A stretch of DNA of 64,000 bases from assembly GCA_950022655.1 (NCBI GenBank), contig OX465579.1, forward strand, positions 78,193,193 to 78,257,192, read 5' to 3'. Shown here one piece after another: positions 32,827 to 45,700 of the stretch. Numbering within the stretch: the first letter of the stretch is position 1; each line of letters starts with the position of its first letter. The stretch comes from Alentia gelatinosa. Taxonomy: Eukaryota > Annelida > Polychaeta > Phyllodocida > Polynoidae. The notes below the pieces were generated by a model that made no database searches, was not told the DNA's origin, and saw nothing but the letters and a program-made list of their open reading frames with translations. The position numbers and the translations under genes were made by a program.

Positions 32827-33290
32827 GACGTTAGGGCCCACCACCCGAAAGTCGGGACGTTAGGGCCCACTCATCGGGACGCTAGGGCCCGCCTAAAGCC
32901 AACCTAGGGTTAGGGATAGGGTTAGGATTAGGATAAGGGTTAGGGGTAGGGTTAGGGTTAGGATAAGGGTTAGGGATAGGGTTACTTACTTATACTTACT
33001 ACTAAATATAATATTTATTCACAGTTGAGATGCTTAAGTAGGGAAGATTTAAAACGGGTCGAGTTCATCACGGGTCGAGTTTTTTACGGGTCGATTTCTC
33101 CAGTATTCAAACATTAACCAATTATGCAAAATTAAGTGGGCCCTAACGTCTATTTATGCCACATCTCCCTCCCGGCACCACAGGTGTGACCGCGGCATCG
33201 CGGTGCGGCCGAGGCGCGACTGAGGCTTTCACACCCCCGGTGTAGGGTGGGCCATAACGTCCCGACTTTAAGGTGGTGGGCCCTAACATC
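32827..33290. mobile_element. 464-bp inverted-repeat element with telomere-like core
   Basis: The left end GACGTTAGGGCCCACCACC plus AAAGTCGGGACGTTAGGGCC is mirrored by GGCCATAACGTCCCGACTTT plus GGTGGTGGGCCCTAACATC at the right. Inside are a TTAGGG-type tract (32904-32984), three ACGGGTCGA repeats (about 33055-33095) and a GC-rich patch. Noncoding. Confidence 0.65.
32904..32984 (+). repeat. Interstitial telomere-like TTAGGG tract
   Basis: About 80 bp of GGGTTA/GGGATA/GGATTA hexamer variants, starting CCTAGGGTTAGGGATAGGGT. The variation argues for an old tract or transposon-borne repeat rather than a recent telomere fusion. TTAGGG is the telomere repeat of most animals outside arthropods and nematodes. 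Confidence 0.75.
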
Positions 33291-33359
33291 CTGCAACCCT
33301 TCTCATTTGTTATAATACATTTCAAGCAAAGGAAAAATATGCAATGTTTGTTGATGATA

Positions 33360-33520
33360 TTATCATATACCTGTGGTCGTATTCCTACGTATACCACCCG
33401 CTCCTACCTTTGTCGTATTTATATCCGCACAACGCGTACCGGGTGCGTGGCGTACGGGATAAGTATGTGGTGTACGGCGGCGAAACCCAACATATGGTCC
33501 AAAAGCGAAGGTAAAAAAGT
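33360..33520 (+). repeat. Dispersed repeat R1, copy 3
   Basis: Begins ATATACCTGTGGTCGTATTC and contains CGCTCCTACCTTTGTCGTAT, matching the copy at 1208 over most of its length. Noncoding. Confidence 0.5.
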
Positions 33521-35078
33521 GTTTTTTTCTAAGGTAGGCCTTTATAATACGAAAACAGACATGTACACTGTGTTTGTGCGTGATACAAACTTGGTGAAGT
33601 TGACAATAAATTAGATGAACCCCTGCCTTCGTCATCGGTGCATCTGATCATCCATTTTAATGTTTATCTATCACGTACAGATACAGTTGTCCTGTTTCCA
33701 TATATTATGTTATGATTATGTGTGTGGACTCCGAAATGGCATAATCCCTAATGTACTGTAGGCATTTTGTGAAATTCGCAGATTATATTGTGAGTTAATG
33801 AATTGATGAATAATTGCAATGGTGCTGAGCACCAATTAAGATGTCAATTTGTATTACATACAAAGACGAACAAATTGAAATAAAAGTGGCAAGTAACAAA
33901 CAAAAAATGCTTTGAGTTTTCTATCACAAGAACATATTGAGAGCGCACTGTAGTTTCGAATTCTACCTAGCGATCCTATCTAGCGGATAACAGATGAAAC
34001 AGCGTATTTTTCTGGGCCTTCTGTCAGATCTGCAGTTTCATCGTGTGGGCAAAACCAAAGAGAAAAGGTAACATTATCACAAATAATGCAGCTCTGATTA
34101 CAATATATAATATGATAAGTAGACAATCGGATCAAGGAGCACAGTACCACCATTTCCACAGTGCATAGCGCCACTTGTAATAGGACTTCGTGTCGACCTC
34201 CGCTAGGGGTTATATTGATGATGGAAGCAACTGAAAACTGAGTACTTGGAGGAGCCAGGAAACTCGAAAACGAGCCCGGAATGTTTATTACATAACAATA
34301 AAAAAAATTGCAATGGTGAACAAAGGTATTGGAGTCATCTGTGGTTGAAAGCAAGGACCGAAGTGAGCCTTTACCTGTACAGGTTTGGGACCAGTGAATT
34401 AGAGTCTCCACCTAGTGAGTAGTTCATATATAAATATAGAGCCTTACTCCCCTCTGGTGTAAAGCACACATCACGACAGTTTAATATATGATTATATAAT
34501 GTGGCTATTTACTGCGGAACACGGCCCAATGTAGATAGTTTAAGTGTAAATGAGCATCTTAATGAATATACCTGACATGATGCAATATATCCCAGGCATG
34601 TAGCTACAATGAAAAGAAATATACTATTGTCATGTACGCAGGTAAAACTTGAGATCATCCAATAAAGATTTTCATATGACAAGGGAGCCAGTGTCCCATC
34701 ATTTTGAGTTACAAGAGATTGTTCCTATAGTTATCGCCACATTCATCAAAAGGTCCAGTATACACCAGCCACTGAGCAGGCCATTCGTACACAGTTATCA
34801 ATGCATCAAACACCTACAATCACAAGGTATCGCCTCAAATATCAGGATCACACTCTGACAAATTGCTGGGACTGATAATACGCTGAAACAACTAATGGAC
34901 AGCTGTACGTAGATATCAACAAGACAAGGACCCACCCTACCCCTTTGAGATAAGCACAGGCGCTACCTCATGCCATGTGGGTTGATAAGACTGTCAAAAC
35001 GGAGCTCAAAGAATGCTATAGGACTACCACACCTGTCTCTAATTAACCAATAACAAGGCAAGAGTCAAAAACGGGAGA
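33521..35078. other. Intergenic DNA, nothing recognised
   Basis: AT-rich with scattered short open frames. The longest, on the - strand at 33980-34411, has no recognisable domain, promoter or splice structure. Confidence 0.45.
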
Positions 35079-35088
35079 TATATATAAA
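35079..35088 (+). promoter_or_regulatory. TATA box of the 273-aa gene
   Basis: TATATATAAA lies 34 bp upstream of the ATG at 35122, with a TCATTCT initiator-like sequence between them (about 35098). This predicts a very short 5' UTR. Inferred from position and motif. Confidence 0.45.
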
Positions 35089-35121
35089 TTCAGAGTTCAT
35101 TCTGACTTCCATACATTCAAC

Positions 35122-36688
35122 ATGGCTACATCAAGATTGTCAGAGGAGGGCAAACAGCTTCATATACGGTTACCTAATATGGCAGAAGCTGTATTTTGGA
35201 AAGGCTATGCCATTCCTCTCCATGTAACACATGGGAGTGCTGCCTGTAAGGTGACTTATTCTCCTCACTCAGTTTCAAGTTTAAGTTTTAGAGCTGACTG
35301 GAGACTAAGTCAGTCTCTATGGATGACTATTGGATATCTCAATGTGATTATCCACTCCTCCAGCTGTGCCGTTTGCATTACTGCAGAGGAATGGTTTGCT
35401 ATGTCCTGTGTAATGGGTCAGATCACAAACTTGGCAAAAAACGGACAAGCGAAGGCCAAGCTCCTCAACTGGAAGGAACATTGTCTGGTTTTAGGAAGGT
35501 TGGTCTTTGCCCCAAGTACCCAAAAAGGAAGGATTTGGATAGCAAAGGAAGGATTTGCCATCCTACTGAAGAAGGATGAACTCACAGTAATCAGGGCAAG
35601 TCTTCAGCAGACAAAGAGGATGGCAGTGATGCAAAGTAAGTAAATTATATATAATTTCTCTTTGAATTACAAACTAACCTGTCAACAGTACACCTGACAA
35701 GCGTGATAGATGTAACCTTTTGTCTGCATTGTAATGAATTTTAGGTGACTTATCAAGAGGGATCTCAGTTGTCAAGAGAATATATGGTTTTCCGCCTCTT
35801 TTCTGCTTTAGATTAATAGCCGGGAACTCGTGCTATTGAATACAGCTAGAGGCCTGGTATAGACTCCTATTGTGAACATTTTATCTTTGCATCACGTGAC
35901 ATGACACGTGATGACATGACACGTGATCCTTAATGCTATTTCTTTTTAATTTCCTTTGAAAATAACAAATATGATGTCATGCCTACATTCTGTGGAAGTT
36001 TAATGTTTATTGAGCCAAGATTCCCAATGTTATTTCAAAACACGAATATTCTTTTTAATTATACCTCAAAGCATCACCGGGTCATCATCCCCTGATGGTG
36101 CGTTGAGGCATCACCCGCCAGTCCTGGTTGATGCACATTAGAAGGCTTCACCCGTACCGAATGTGTTAAAACATGATCTATGGTTTAATAGTTGGGTGCA
36201 TGAGCCCTGGTGGCTGGAAACAGGAGCGCTTGGCGGCAGGAAATGGGAGCCTGGGCGGCCAGGAATTTTTTACATGTTATGATACTCCTACCCACTGTCA
36301 GGGCCTTCTTTGACTCTTATACAATCCTATATGACATATACAACATCAAGAGTAAGTCAGTTGCCTCCTTCTCTTTGCAGTGGACGGACTACAACTCAAA
36401 GAACTGGCTCATATAACTCAAGACAACCCTGCTGACTTGTTGAGGGAGAAAAATGTTGACTGTGACGTGGATTACTGCAAATCAGAGTGGATGGCTGTGA
36501 CCCAGTGGTGGAAATCACCGACAAGACCCAGTAAAGCAGAGGAAGAGGTGTCCCACTTCTCTAAGTTCGTCAAAGCATCACCCTTGATGGAGAAAACTAT
36601 GGGTCTAGCAGCAGGACTAGTACATGAGCAAACTCAGTCTAGAGGATATGCTAAGAGTTTCCTGAGTGGTATCACTGTTCAACAATAG
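35122..36688 (+). CDS. Unrecognised two-exon gene, 273 aa
   Basis: Exons are 35122-35635 and 36381-36688. The ATG is in good initiation context (CAACATGGC). The first exon ends CAAA before a GTAAGT donor, and the second starts after CTCTTTGCAG, restoring the frame as Met-Asp-Gly. Joined length is 822 bases including TAG. Exon 1 encodes MATSRLSEEGKQLHIRLPN, a Cys- and aromatic-rich middle (around CAVCITAEEWFAMSCVMG) and a basic end. Exon 2 is hydrophilic (DNPADLLREKNVDCD, then a Ser/Glu/Lys stretch and a Gln-rich end). No signal peptide or clear membrane helix. The repeated pattern of a short strand followed by an EEW/KDEL-type helix loosely recalls PC4-like DNA-binding folds, but that is a guess. 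It could be lineage-restricted or transposon-derived. Confidence 0.55.
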
Positions 36689-36919
36689 GAAACTTACCTC
36701 GAGTCAAATGTTCTTTTTATATGATTCATCCATTCATCCCAAATCTCTGATCTATTCGTATCTGTTTATTGGTGAATCCTTATTTCTATATAATAACTCT
36801 TGAGATGTTTTTACATCTTCCTCTTTTTAGGTGTTAATGGCAGCAGATGTTTGTATACATCTTTCACTAGTTTATGCTGTAAATAATCTCAAACACTTTC
36901 CATTTTCCCCTGGGAATTG

Positions 36920-37570
36920 TATACATGATACAACCAAGAAACACAGAACTATGTTTTGAATCCAAGTTCAGTCCTTATGAAATCAATCCTTATGAAATTG
37001 TGTTGTTAGATCTGTATATGGTTAATGAGTGTACAAATTTGTGATTCCTCATCAATAAGATAAGTTAAGATTCTAAATTAAGACGCACATCTAATTGTGA
37101 TGACCAGGAAACACAAAATTACACTATGCGCTTATATTCGCTGTGGTATAGATACTCTATTAATAATTCTGAATTTCATATAGGATTTAGAACAATATGT
37201 GTTCAAATTAGTGGGAAGTATTCCTCTTGAATGAAAAACGAACACATATTTCCGACGACCGGGAATCACAAAATTGTCCTATGCGTTTATATTTTCTGTG
37301 ATGTTAATACTCTGTTAATCATTATCAAATTCTCCACGTCATTAGAACAATATGTGGGCAACATGTGTTCAGATTTGTGAAACTCTATCGTAAGGAGAAG
37401 TATTTCTCTTAAATTATAAAAGGACATGTATTTCCGACGGCCGGGTATCACAAAATTGCTCTATGCATAACTTATATTCCCTTTGATGTTAATACTCTAT
37501 TAATCACTATGAAATTCGCAATGTCATTAGAGCAATATGCGGGCACCATGTGTACACATTTATAAAACGC
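36920..37570 (+). repeat. Tandem repeat of about 160-190 bp, three to four diverged copies
   Basis: Copies start near 36930 (weak), 37095, 37250 and 37430. Shared phrases include CCGGGAATCACAAAATTG / CCGGGTATCACAAAATTG, CTATGCG, GATGTTAATACTCTRTTAATCA, TCATTAGAACAATATG and ATTTCCGACG. It lies just 3' of the two-exon gene and contains no conserved frame, so it looks satellite-like. Confidence 0.6.
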
Positions 37571-39155
37571 TGTATGTGAATCATGTCAACTTGGTATACA
37601 CTGAACATTGTGTTTAATAAATTCTTTCATCAAATATTTCCATTTTTTGTTTTACCAAATTCCAGCTCTACATATATGTGCAATAAGAGATTCTGTAAAC
37701 TTAAAGCACACACGGCTTATCTCTTGGCTTCTTTCCTCTTAAAAAGGGAAATATTATCTCACAACCTTAGAAAATATTGTACATCAAAGACTTCCTGGTC
37801 TGAGAATGATTACACCCACAGAAAGTGAAGCATGGTATTATCCCACCAGTCTGTTTACTAACAACACTGCTCGGGCCGCTTAAAGATACACCTATAGTTG
37901 GTAGATAATCTGTATGAGCGGACGGATCACTGATAAGAACTCATAACACTGATAGCAGAGATCACTGAGAGCTAGGGCGAAAGTGTCCCACCTATAGTAA
38001 CTACCTTGCTGCATATATAAGTATGGTCATATCATATGAAATCATGCCAATTAAATATTACAGATGCAATGACCGGGTGAAATGATGTCAGTTGGGGTCA
38101 TGAAAAAATATTGTTCATGTTATTTTTACTGCCTATTAAAGAAGGACTGAGAAAACATGGAAAACAGACCGCTTTTGGCCGTGGAATGGGGCTAGGGTGT
38201 TTGAACCACTGTTTATTTGTGTGAATGTGAATTTATCCTCTTTATTTTATGCAAGAACACAAATGTATAAACTAATAATGAAAACAAAGATTTCCTATGA
38301 AAATAGGAAAATATCATCTCTGGCCGGGATGTCAGTTGGGGGGAAATTTTTTTTTTAAAAAGAAAGAGAGAGAGAGGAAAAATTCTCATATAGAATATAC
38401 TGGCTGAGGGAGACTGAGAAAAATCAGTGTCAGCCACAGTGTGGAGTTTAGAAACTCTATGGGACTTAACCGCTGTTTATCAGCGTGAATGAGGCTCAAT
38501 TAATATCATCTTTGTTAAAAACAAGGAAAAAGAATGTTAAATACTGAAAACGACAATCCAAATATCTATGAAAAAATGGAAAGCTGCCATATTTGTATTA
38601 AAAGAAAACACAACACCTTTGTCTATGCAATAGTAGATTTTACTACAGACATTCTCCGACATTCTGGTCACTGTAGCTGTATCTTGTAACTGATATGGTT
38701 CTTAAAAATCCAGTCCCATACCCGATAAATGAAGATTATATCCTTTTATCTAAAGAATATACAACTCTAGAACTCTTGATATGTGAACCTCCATAGCTGA
38801 GAACAAGGCTAGGTCAAATAACATTGGGGTGATTTTGTGGTTGTAGTAGCACTCCAACGATGACTGTTAATGGGATTCTAATGAATGAAAAATAAAACTT
38901 TTTTATTTGAAAAGAAACCAACAACATAACATGTTCAATGGTATTAGCATCAATCTCTGTTGGCGATATATTCAAATAACTGTCTATAACAAAAGTACAA
39001 TACAGCATAATAGTACGTCACATAGCTGATGGAAACTTCGGTGATACATCCATTTATAGACACTCGATATATCTGTGGGTCCATTATCTTATATATATAC
39101 AAACATATATGTGTTTGTGCATATATACTGTTTTCATGATTCTATTACATGTATA
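37571..39155. repeat. Intergenic DNA with two copies of dispersed repeat R3
   Basis: R3 copies at about 38140-38310 and 38405-38530 share GACTGAGAAAA, GGCCGTGGAATGGGG, ACCACTGTTTATTTGTGTGAATG and a TCTTTGTTTTA end with copies at 52970, 54900, 62990 and 63640. The rest is AT-rich with no gene recognised. Confidence 0.5.
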
Positions 39156-39356
39156 TACAGTAGTACCCCACATAAAGGGACACCCTCCGTTCCCAGCAAA
39201 TGTGTCCCCCGACACGGGGTGAAATCAAAATCTAATTGAAGGAACCGTTCCGAGAACGGGGTATCCTTTTACACAGGGTGTCCCCACCTTACATGGGGTA
39301 TCCCATTACGAGGTTTCTCCTAACACAGGGTGTCCCTTAAGCGGGGCTCTACTGTA
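39156..39356. mobile_element. TACAGTAGAACC-ended element, copy 3
   Basis: Starts TACAGTAGTACCCCACATAA and ends GCGGGGCTCTACTGTA. Internal ACGGGGTGAAATCAAAATCT and GGAACCGTTCCGAGAACGGG match the copy at 17320. About 200 bp. Confidence 0.65.
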
Positions 39357-42300
39357 TATGTATTAATACATGTATACTTATATCTATGTATATGCACATA
39401 CATATACACACATATAGAGAGAAGGTTATATATTGAAGATGCGTATTTCAATAAAGTGCTGCGCGTTAAGTGAATATTAGACCTTGTCAAACTATAAAAA
39501 AATTGAAACGTATTCATTGTTCCATTTTTCCCAGTGCATCAGTCACAGGTGTAAATTATTGCACGTTTCTCAGGGAAGCTTCACTGTTGTCTGCCTTCCA
39601 GTTACATATATATACACCACAGAGGTCTGAATATGAATTTATACACAGAGCTCACAAAACTAAAGCAGGAACGTGTAACATACGGTTTATTTATCCACAC
39701 TGGTAATAACCAACTATAGCAACAGGTGCTGGGGCTAATACTGGACCTGTAGTGAATCAGTTTCACTGTTAAAAAACACAGTATCACTGTAATAGTCTGA
39801 AATTTGGTAACAAAGCTATCATTTTTCATCTGAGATTATTTCAGTATTATCATTTTTATTTCGCCTATGCTACCATGGCGAGAGAAGTTTACAAGGTTAC
39901 GTACATAAAATTGAGTAATCTCTGGTATACATGGAAAGTTGCCATACCTGATCGATAAAGGAGTCAGAACCATATCGAACCTGCCTTATCTCTCACTACG
40001 CCGTATTTTCATATTAGGATCAAGTGTTTAACTTAAATTCGCTATTAAATGTAACATATACCCAAGCGGTGTCTCCCAGGCTACACAAACATGAATTCTC
40101 ACCTCTAAAACTGTTAACAGATATAAAGGATATTGTAGACGGCTTTAGATATATATTTATCTATTCCAAGAATACGCAAAAAGCCCGGATTATTGTTGAG
40201 TTTCTTGCACAAGCTTAGCATTAGGAAATTAGAGTGTGAAGGAGTATGTTTATCTAATTAAACTTTAGGTAATCAACCTAAGATTACTCTGACATCAGTA
40301 TCTATCCTGTTCTGTATGTCAATGGCGGAAAGAAATACTAAGCATGAACTGCACCGAAATCTATAGCTGCTACAAATTCACCATGAGTTTTGGTTGGGGA
40401 GTAATCTCACAAGGCAAAGCTGAGTGAGATTACATAGCAAACCTAAATGAATGGCACATTTTCAGTGGCTACAGATCGAGTGCGGTTCATATTTTATCTC
40501 ACCCCGATTACATCTGTGACGTCATCGCCCAACAAGTATCTATTACAATACTCCATGGGTATTGAGTACAAGAACCCAATGTTAAGTCTGTGCGAAAAAT
40601 AGCGGTGGTGAGATAAATCGAGATACACGACCAGTTGACACAGACCAAGAAAAGAATCCTAGAAATGTCTAAATCCAATGAACACCACAAAGAAATGTTA
40701 AAATATGACACCCTTTCTCAGGGGGAGTCTATATGCGAACATGTGCGCTCTTCTTGTTATGAGCCTGTGAATACGTCATCTGATATCCATAAAAAGAAGA
40801 TAAAGAGTTGCGACTTTGATCTCATGAGTATCTAGAGAACAATTCGCGAGTTTTATGTTACTTGTGGCGCCACCTGGATTCTCAAAACGTGTTTAAACAA
40901 TTTGTCGAAATGAAGGCCATTACTTATGTGTAACACTCACCGTTTATGTGGATTGATGAAGGTTTCTAAAACTTGTTACATGATATTTATTTTAAAGCAT
41001 CATAACATCTAGCTACGTTTTAATATATGTACTCCGTACAAAGAATATCAATATTTTGTATTTCCATCGAAAATTGTCACTCTTTTAATATACAATAAGG
41101 TGTCGATTCTGTAAGAACTGACGAATTTATGTCGACAAATCGTTCCCAGAATGCATCACACTACCTAGTTCACGGCTCCACCTAGTGCAGTAACGGGTAT
41201 CAGTTGAATTGCAGGTATAGAGACTTGTGCAAGGAGGTATAGGGAAAGGTAATCGTAAAGAATCCATACTCAACTTATAATTATAAGTCTCATCGAAAAG
41301 AAATTCTACTGCTTTGTGGTTCGTGATTCAAACATTTATAATCATAAGACAGTTCTAAGCCTGGGATGACGATTCACTGAACACTGAATTTTCCACCAAG
41401 CACACTATCAGCTTTATCACTTCGAAGCCAATACATTCATAAATAACATAACTTCACCGCTATATATATATAGAATATATATAGATATACCACGTATATT
41501 TATATATATATATGTATGTGTATATGATCAAGCATTACCTGATTATTAGCTTTTGGTTATGTACACTATATGCATGATTACTTTTTGTACAGTTTTATAA
41601 GTCCATGTAGGACACCCAGTGCTGTAGTTCTCCATTATCTATTGAGGGGTTTGGGCAGCATGGGCCTACCTCAGGACCAGCCTATATCTGTGAGTAGTGA
41701 GTGCTCTGTTCAGACTTCACTACAAACTATGTACACATCAAGTTAGGGCAACCTGTGTTGTCGCCGGGGATTTCTGCCGAAGGCCCAAGGAACAGCCTGC
41801 GATGAATTACCGTCCCGCTCGCAAGGCTCTACTATTCTAAGGTGCGCCTGTGGTAGCCAGTGCTCCCAACTGTGCTTTATATACACATCATTATTCTAGT
41901 CTACCTATAAACATGAGACGTTGAGGCCATGCAGAAACCACAGGCTCATTGAAACAGCGACAGAGCATGAGTTCAATAAGATCGGTCAAGGAGATGACCA
42001 TACAAAACAAGAGGTCCATCAAGCTTCATTGACAATTTTTGTTCTGTTTACAATGAAATATTGTATCTTTTTAAATTTGCAGGATACGGGAAAACATCAA
42101 ATCGCGGAACGTGTGAACTCACTACACTGAGGGTTTCTATATCTGGGTTTATACATTCCCTTGTAATAACTGCGTAGGGATACCACAAGCAAAGTATAGC
42201 ATTGTGAAAGATATTCCTTAGCTTTGCTTCGTAAGGGACATACATCCAAAATATGAACATCAGGGATGATTAGTATCAATTACATCTGGTTGAATTTAAA

Positions 42301-42727
42301 GATTCCCTTAAAATCCTTGTCAGTCGATTCTGTATGGACTTCTCGTTTCATACACATAATTGTACATCCTGCTCACATGGAAAACACGATGTCAAACCCG
42401 CTTCACCAACAAACATTTCTTAATCAACGAACAATTTACCTGTTTACGATGAAGTGGTGCATATATTCGGTCTGAGATATCCCGCTCCCTTCATGTAGAG
42501 CATTAACGCTTTACCAACGGGACATTCATATGAGTTAACATCCAGTGGGTTAACATCAAGACTAGCGTTAATACACCTGCTCAGCTAACATTCAGCTTCC
42601 TCTTTAACGACGAGAGCAGCTCCGAGAACATGACACGCGTCCTTCTACAGCCGGCGTCGGGCGGCGGGGCGCGCGGTGGCGGGGCGCCAGCTGAGGCTGT
42701 GCGCCGCCCTCCGCGCCGGCCATCGTG
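39357..42727. other. Intergenic DNA and Sara 3' flank
   Basis: Contains an R2 copy (about 40385-40520, reversed relative to 16890), a CAATACTCCAT...GAGTAC...CCCAATGTTAAG repeat (40545-40615) also present at 51136-51203, a TA/TG-rich patch (41460-41520), and a strikingly GC-rich block at 42645-42725 immediately 3' of the Sara stop codon. I found no canonical AATAAA on the - strand in the first kilobase after that stop. Confidence 0.45.
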
Positions 42728-45700
42728 CTATTCGATGATGTAGAAGATCAGCTCGAGAACTACGGGCCCATCCTGGTTCTGGGAGCCGGCATTGTGGATC
42801 ACCGGGATGAGTTCGTTGTCCAAATCGTTCATGTAGTTGTCTGGGAGCCGCTCGTTGTTGGCGCCGATTTCATAACCCACCTGTCAGATGGAGTCAGTTG
42901 GTGATTAAAAAACACATAGTTCCCAGGTGTTTACATTTGCGAGAAAAGATGAAAAGTATTGAAATTCTATTCCACATAATTTATTCTACCCTGATGATAT
43001 ATGGTTGATACATTTAAATATTCAGAACAAAAGTTGACTAAAGATTTGATAAAGGGAACGAGTAAGTGTTTACAAATTTACAAGAGGAGCCGCAATGTAC
43101 GCTCCAAATATGACCAGTCACCGATCAAGGGATGGCTAAGTGCGGCCTACTTGAACACATTGCGAAAATCTTGAAATTTTGGATATTAGTAAGAAACATG
43201 AATTCTTACATCCCTGCTAAATGCAACTCACCTTGTCCCTGTCAATAGTACAGCGAAGCCCAAGCTTGGTCAGCCCGGCCTCTCGGAGCTTGTCGAGGTG
43301 TGAAGTGAGCGCAATGCAGCATGCCTGCGCTAGTGTCTCCGCCAGTCGGCTCAGGTCTACCGGCTCGCAGCGCGGGCTGCTCGAGTCCTCGTTTTGTATG
43401 AAGAACACTTCAGTCCAGCGGATGGTGCGTGTGTCGCCCACATAGTCTGTGCCATTGTGGATGTGTATGCTCTCTATGCCGTCCATTGGTAGGCCATCTA
43501 TTGGACTCTTTACTCTGTGTAGCCAAACAAGGTTATACCTTAGTTTCATACCATTCATGTCTTGGTTAATTAATTTCCAAAACTAATAATCAATTTTAGA
43601 TTTCAGCAAGAGATTTTTTTCTCGTTCAACAGAGTAGCCTTTAATAGTATTTTTCAGAAGAATAACTGACTTTCATTAATAGAATTAAAGCGTTTGATAT
43701 ACAATTCAAAGGGACCAACGGCTCCATATAAATGTAAATACCGAGAATCTGAGCAATTATTTACTATCAATTGTATTGATTTCCATTGATGAATCATGAA
43801 AATCCCTGGTGGTTTTTTTTTTGGTTTTTTAAATTTTTGGTATTAACATTTTGGTATTGGATTACAAAACTCTACATTTTGCATCTTAAAATTCAACAAT
43901 CTTACAATCATAGTAATTTAACCTACCCCTGGTTGACCTTGCGATCATCCTCCACCCACTGCACAATGACCTGCTCATCAGGCACAGGAACATCTAGTGC
44001 TCCGCAACTGATGGTGTAGTCCTTCATGTCGAGTAAGGCAGCCTTCAGCCGGGCCATTGATTCGCTGGTGATTTGTACCATCAGGCCATCCTCCACGATG
44101 CTGGACTTGGCTCGAAGGCCTGAGCTTGTCTTCAGTGCCCCGTTAAACACAACAAAGCTGGCTCCGGTCACTGTATCAACAACGAAAATATGATGATTAA
44201 ACATAAAAAAAACTGGCTCCGGTCACTGTATCAACAATGAAAATATGAAGATTAACTCTTTCAGTCCGAGCAATGCCTGGAGGCATTCCCACCCAGGGGA
44301 CGAGCAATGCCTCCAGGCATAAATATATTTATGTTTATGTGTCATCATCACAAATGTTATGTTTTATGAGAAATAATGAATAGATTTACACCATTTTTTC
44401 ACAATTAATAAAAAAAATACCATGTTCCTCATTATACTCTGCGGGCATTCAATAAGTAACTATAGTAACTTGTATCTAGAGGTTGCTAAGTGACGGCCAT
44501 ACAACAAACAGACACCATACGGCAATAGTCTCGTCCCCTTGGGGTTTATAGAGGTATTACGCCTCGTCCTATAGTGCCTGTGCTCTCCAATCAGGCTCGG
44601 ACAGAAAGAGTTAAACATAAAAAAAACTGGCTCCAGTCACTGTATCAACAACGAAAATATGATGATTAAACATTAAAAAAACTGGCTCCGGTCACTGTAT
44701 CAACAACGAAAATATGACGATTAAACATAAAAAAACTGGCTCCGGTCACTGTATCAACAACGAAAATATTACGATTAAACATAAAAAAAACTGGCTCCGG
44801 GCACTGTATCAACAACAAAAATATGACAATTAAAATTTTAAAAAACTGGCTCCGGTCACTGTATCAACAACGAAAATATGACGATTAAACATCAGAAAGT
44901 TGGCTCCAGTGATTGTGATAACAATAAAAATACAAAAATAAACATCACAAAGCTGGCTACGGTCACTATGATAACAATAAAAATATGGCAATTAAATATT
45001 ACAAAGCAGGTTCCAGTCATTTTATCAACAACAAAAATATGAATGTTTGAAGCTGGCTGCGGTCACTGTACCAACGATGAAATAAGATCAATTAAACACT
45101 ATGAAAATTGGCTCCATTCACTTTAGACCATAAACTGACTGCGATATCAAAATAGCAGGTTTTAGTTTCACAAATTTAACTTTTCGGGATCCCAGTTAGA
45201 GTTGTAAGTATCAAAGGGGATGTTACCTTTGCGTGGTTTGTTCTGGATGTTGATGGCCTGTGTCTGGTAATTGCCATCCTCGTTCTGGATACACACGAGG
45301 TGCGAGTCGGCGTCCGTGCTGAAGTTAGCACCCAGCGCCATCACGTGGTCGTTACTGTTAGTGATCACCTTCATCACCTACAAGTACACAGATACAGTCT
45401 TTCATAAAGAGATGCCACTAAGCTCTACGGAAAAAATAGCCGGACAATTACTGAATCCTGTTTTTGTTGTCGTTACTGTTTGTTATCATCTTCATCACCT
45501 ACAAGGACACACTGAATGTCTTTCTACAGAGATGCCACTGAGGCTGAACAATTCTGTTTAATGCTCATCTCCACTGTGTACACTAATATCATGACAGACA
45601 ACTGATACCAAGGAAATAACCGGGAAACCGTTAAACTGACATCCATCGGTAGGTTATCATATACTCACGAAAATAATCTCCCTGGAGATGTGCTGATTTG

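Noticed and set aside
32904..32984. True chromosome end or telomere fusion
   Set aside because: The tract is short, degenerate and enclosed by the inverted ends of an element, so transposon carriage is the simpler reading.
33980..34411. 143-codon open frame on -
   Set aside because: No recognisable domain, no supporting splice or promoter signals, and a Cys/Ser/Ile-rich composition typical of translated AT-rich DNA.
36920..37570. CRISPR-like array
   Set aside because: The repeats are long (160-190 bp), diverged and directly adjacent without spacers, in a eukaryotic genome. It is a tandem repeat.
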